In this document: positions 62,538 to 64,000 of the stretch, one piece after another
Numbering within the stretch: position 1 is the stretch's first letter
Layout of the letters: every line of letters starts with the position of its first letter
Source of the DNA: Alteromonas_E sp964230255
Lineage (GTDB): Bacteria; Pseudomonadota; Gammaproteobacteria; Enterobacterales; Alteromonadaceae
Direction: 5' to 3'
Length of the DNA: 64,000 nt
Assembly (NCBI GenBank): GCA_964230255.1
Contig: CAXRGW010000040.1
Span: 29,574 to 93,573, forward strand
The notes under the pieces: generated by a model
What the model was told of the DNA's origin: nothing
The model's database searches: none
The model's input: the letters and a program-made list of their open reading frames with translations, nothing else
Position numbers and translations under genes: made by a program

Positions 62538-63230
62538 TTTTATCGCAGTTGCTGACGAAAGTCATCCTATAGACTTGTTTACGCCAAGCGCGTTCATTCC
62601 AAAAGCAATAGTGGCGCAGTTTGCCTAGTGGAGTTTTGCGCAGCGCAATGCCGTGAATATATCGCGCCCCCCACTCAGCTAACATAAAGACCGGTTTTAT
62701 CTGCTTCAATTCAGTAACACATAGACTGAATCATGTATTCGCGCAAACTAGGACGGTCGCAATCAAACGCAATGATATCGCTCCAATCCCACAATGGAGA
62801 GAGCCGAAGCTCGCCGCGATAATCACGGGCGTACCAATCTAGGTGCGTCTGCATTAATGGAGCGTCCCATTTACTGTGGTTCGGTACCCAATCAATAATT
62901 ACTTTAAGGCCCAGCTCGTGGGCACGATCTATGAGTTTGCGAAAATCAGTTTCATCGCCAAACTCGGGATTACCCCCCTGGGTAATCCTTAACAGTATCG
63001 GAACTACCTAAGATTCCTTTGCGCGCTCGGACGCCAGTAGGGTGAATAGGCATCAACCAAATAATGTCAACGCCGAGGTTCTTAATGCGCTGTAAATCGC
63101 GTTCTACAGCAGAAAAGTCAGCAGTTGCTGAATACTGCCGAGTGTTAATTTGATAAATAGTTGCATCGCGCGGCCATTCTGGATGAACTACTTGACTGTA
63201 TTGAGACGCTGGAAACCGGTGTGCAGACAT
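62510..63230 (-). pseudogene. GH13 alpha-amylase family enzyme, decayed
   Basis: The frame begins well (MSAHRFPASQYSQVV, ATIYQINTRQYSATADF, LGVDIIWLMPIHPTG), then runs into TAA at 62970 at a six-G tract (62973-62978 on the plus strand as C6). With five Gs the frame would continue NPEFGDETDFRKLIDRAH, LKVIIDWVPNHSKWD and so on, typical of GH13. After MIQSMCY the sequence jumps to IKPVFMLAEWGARYIHG: the segment with the catalytic nucleophile Asp is gone. A third stretch RMTFVSNCDKNAWDGTQ matches the conserved SNHD block, but its His is Cys. The end fuses with the LysR remnant. It is inactive. Confidence 0.85.
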
Positions 63231-63304
63231 ATAGGGCGATTGAAACTTTTTCCCGTTAATATGGTCATACTGACAGTATCAAGAACAAATTGAAATGGAA
63301 TAAA

Positions 63305-63604
63305 ATGGCAAGGGTTAACAAGCGATGCCGGTTAGTTTTGACAGTTGTATGCGTCTGGCTTTGTTTAAGCGGCTGTAGTTCTTGTGATTTGTACAACGCG
63401 TAGAACAAAATCGCTTACAGGAGTGCAGAAAATTATACGGCTCTCAACGCGCAGACTGCGAAGCGCGGTATCAAAAAGACTACAATATTTATGAACGCGA
63501 GCGACAAGACGTACGTAATACAGATAATCCCTAACGACTAACCTCAAGGGTACATTGCGACGCCTGACTATGCCCAGTTCGCCGAATTATTGTATGCCAA
63601 GTGA
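63305..63604 (+). pseudogene. Small lipoprotein gene with frameshifts
   Basis: An ATG at 63305 starts a signal peptide with lipobox LSGCSSC, ended by TAG at 63401. In a neighbouring frame, VQRVEQNRLQECRKLYGSQ and RADCEARYQKDYNIYERER follow, a plausible charged lipoprotein body. A last piece, PQGYIATPDYAQFAELLYAK, sits in yet another frame before TGA at 63602. The three pieces together read like one small lipoprotein broken at two or more places. The family is unknown to me. Confidence 0.6.
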
Positions 63605-63678
63605 GGTTCACGCACTATGTGAGGTATTGTTATGGGAATGTAACCCATGTGTTAACTTTATTTAAATTGGTGCAGAAA

Positions 63679-64000
63679 ATGATTGTTTTATTAGTATTGT
63701 TTGTACTTAACCTCGCCTTTGTTTTGGTGGCTTTTTCCAACCACAACCGTTTTCTGGCTCACCTTAAAGCCACTTATCCCGATCTTTACCAAGCACTTGG
63801 CAGGCCCAAGACATTTACGCGTTACACCATGAACGAACGCTTCGTTGACTGCGATGATGAAGAGGCTGCACAAGCATTGCGGTACAACACGTTTATGGCC
63901 AACAAAGAATGGCGCACGCTAAATGACAACATCTTGAATCGTTCTGCCATCAATAGACGTACCGGCCATGTAATAGCATTCGTGATATTCTTGGTGTTAG
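63679..64000 (+). CDS. Two-helix membrane protein, cut by window end
   Basis: The frame begins at the ATG at 63679 and stays open to the end of the window, with 107 residues visible. There is a helix at about 1-19 (IVLLVLFVLNLAFVLVAF), a polar middle with LKATYPDLYQALGRPKTF, and a second helix starting near residue 97 (HVIAFVILFLVL). The topology is like that of UspB-type stress proteins, but residue identity is too low to assign. No clear ribosome site precedes the start. Confidence 0.6.
   Translation, partial: MIVLLVLFVLNLAFVLVAFSNHNRFLAHLKATYPDLYQALGRPKTFTRYTMNERFVDCDDEEAAQALRYNTFMANKEWRTLNDNILNRSAINRRTGHVIAFVIFLVL

Noticed and set aside
1..64000. tRNA, rRNA, CRISPR, insertion sequence or prophage
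   Set aside because: I saw no TPsiC-arm-like clover structures, repeated spacer arrays, transposase or integrase motifs.

Overview
The window is chromosomal DNA of a marine-type gammaproteobacterium, probably Alteromonadales-like. The reasons are gene order and protein resemblance. The order purF-cvpA-dedD-folC-accD-truA-fimV-asd-pdxB ... fabB/mnmC-yfcL-epmC matches the enteric and alteromonad backbone. FadR and FabB are close to the E. coli proteins. Base composition looks mid-40s percent GC by eye. I see no rRNA, tRNA, CRISPR array, insertion sequence or phage gene. The genus is not determined.

Layout. 1-12 kb: end of a Yip1-type membrane protein, then the purF to fimV housekeeping block, asd and pdxB. 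12-14.5 kb: a small accessory cassette (MEST-like alpha/beta hydrolase, class II aldolase, divergent Crp/Fnr regulator). 14.5-24.7 kb: fabB, mnmC, three tandem FlgO-like lipoproteins, yfcL, an NAD-kinase-like protein, epmC, and a three-gene plus-strand operon ending in a retropepsin-like protease. 25-28 kb: a TraF-like outer-membrane barrel plus a large lipoprotein. 28-33.3 kb: a probable unsaturated-lipid catabolic locus (dienoyl-CoA isomerase, 2,4-dienoyl-CoA reductase, divergent TetR regulator with a symmetric operator/promoter, GMC oxidoreductase). 33.5-37.5 kb: unknown secreted proteins and an S9 peptidase. 37.5-45.9 kb: a storage-lipid neighbourhood (WS/DGAT acyltransferase, TetR regulator, DUF445, patatin lipase, an unrecognised protein read through a T8 frameshift, two phasins, FadR). 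46-51.4 kb: a beta-propeller lipoprotein and a MipA-DUF3019-two-component operon. 51.5-61.6 kb: dsbB, ycgN, a YcgM-type hydrolase, mltB-like, ycgL, rnd, fadD, a hydrolase, tsaB, yoaA. 61.7-63.6 kb: three adjacent broken genes (LysR, GH13 amylase, small lipoprotein), then a two-helix membrane protein cut by the window end.

How the genes work together. Lipid metabolism is the main theme: malonyl-CoA supply (accD), unsaturated fatty-acid synthesis (fabB), activation (fadD), double-bond handling (fadH-like and ECH1-like genes), neutral-lipid synthesis (WS/DGAT), lipid hydrolysis (patatin), granule coating (phasins) and control (FadR and two TetR regulators). The most interesting items are: the patatin-coupled gene that is open only across a run of eight Ts; the palindrome that supplies the -35 box to two divergent promoters; a 15-bp perfect inverted repeat inside the start of folC; a bacterial relative of the vertebrate MEST protein; and the pseudogene cluster, in which an 11-bp tandem duplication, a homopolymer insertion and an internal deletion can be read directly.
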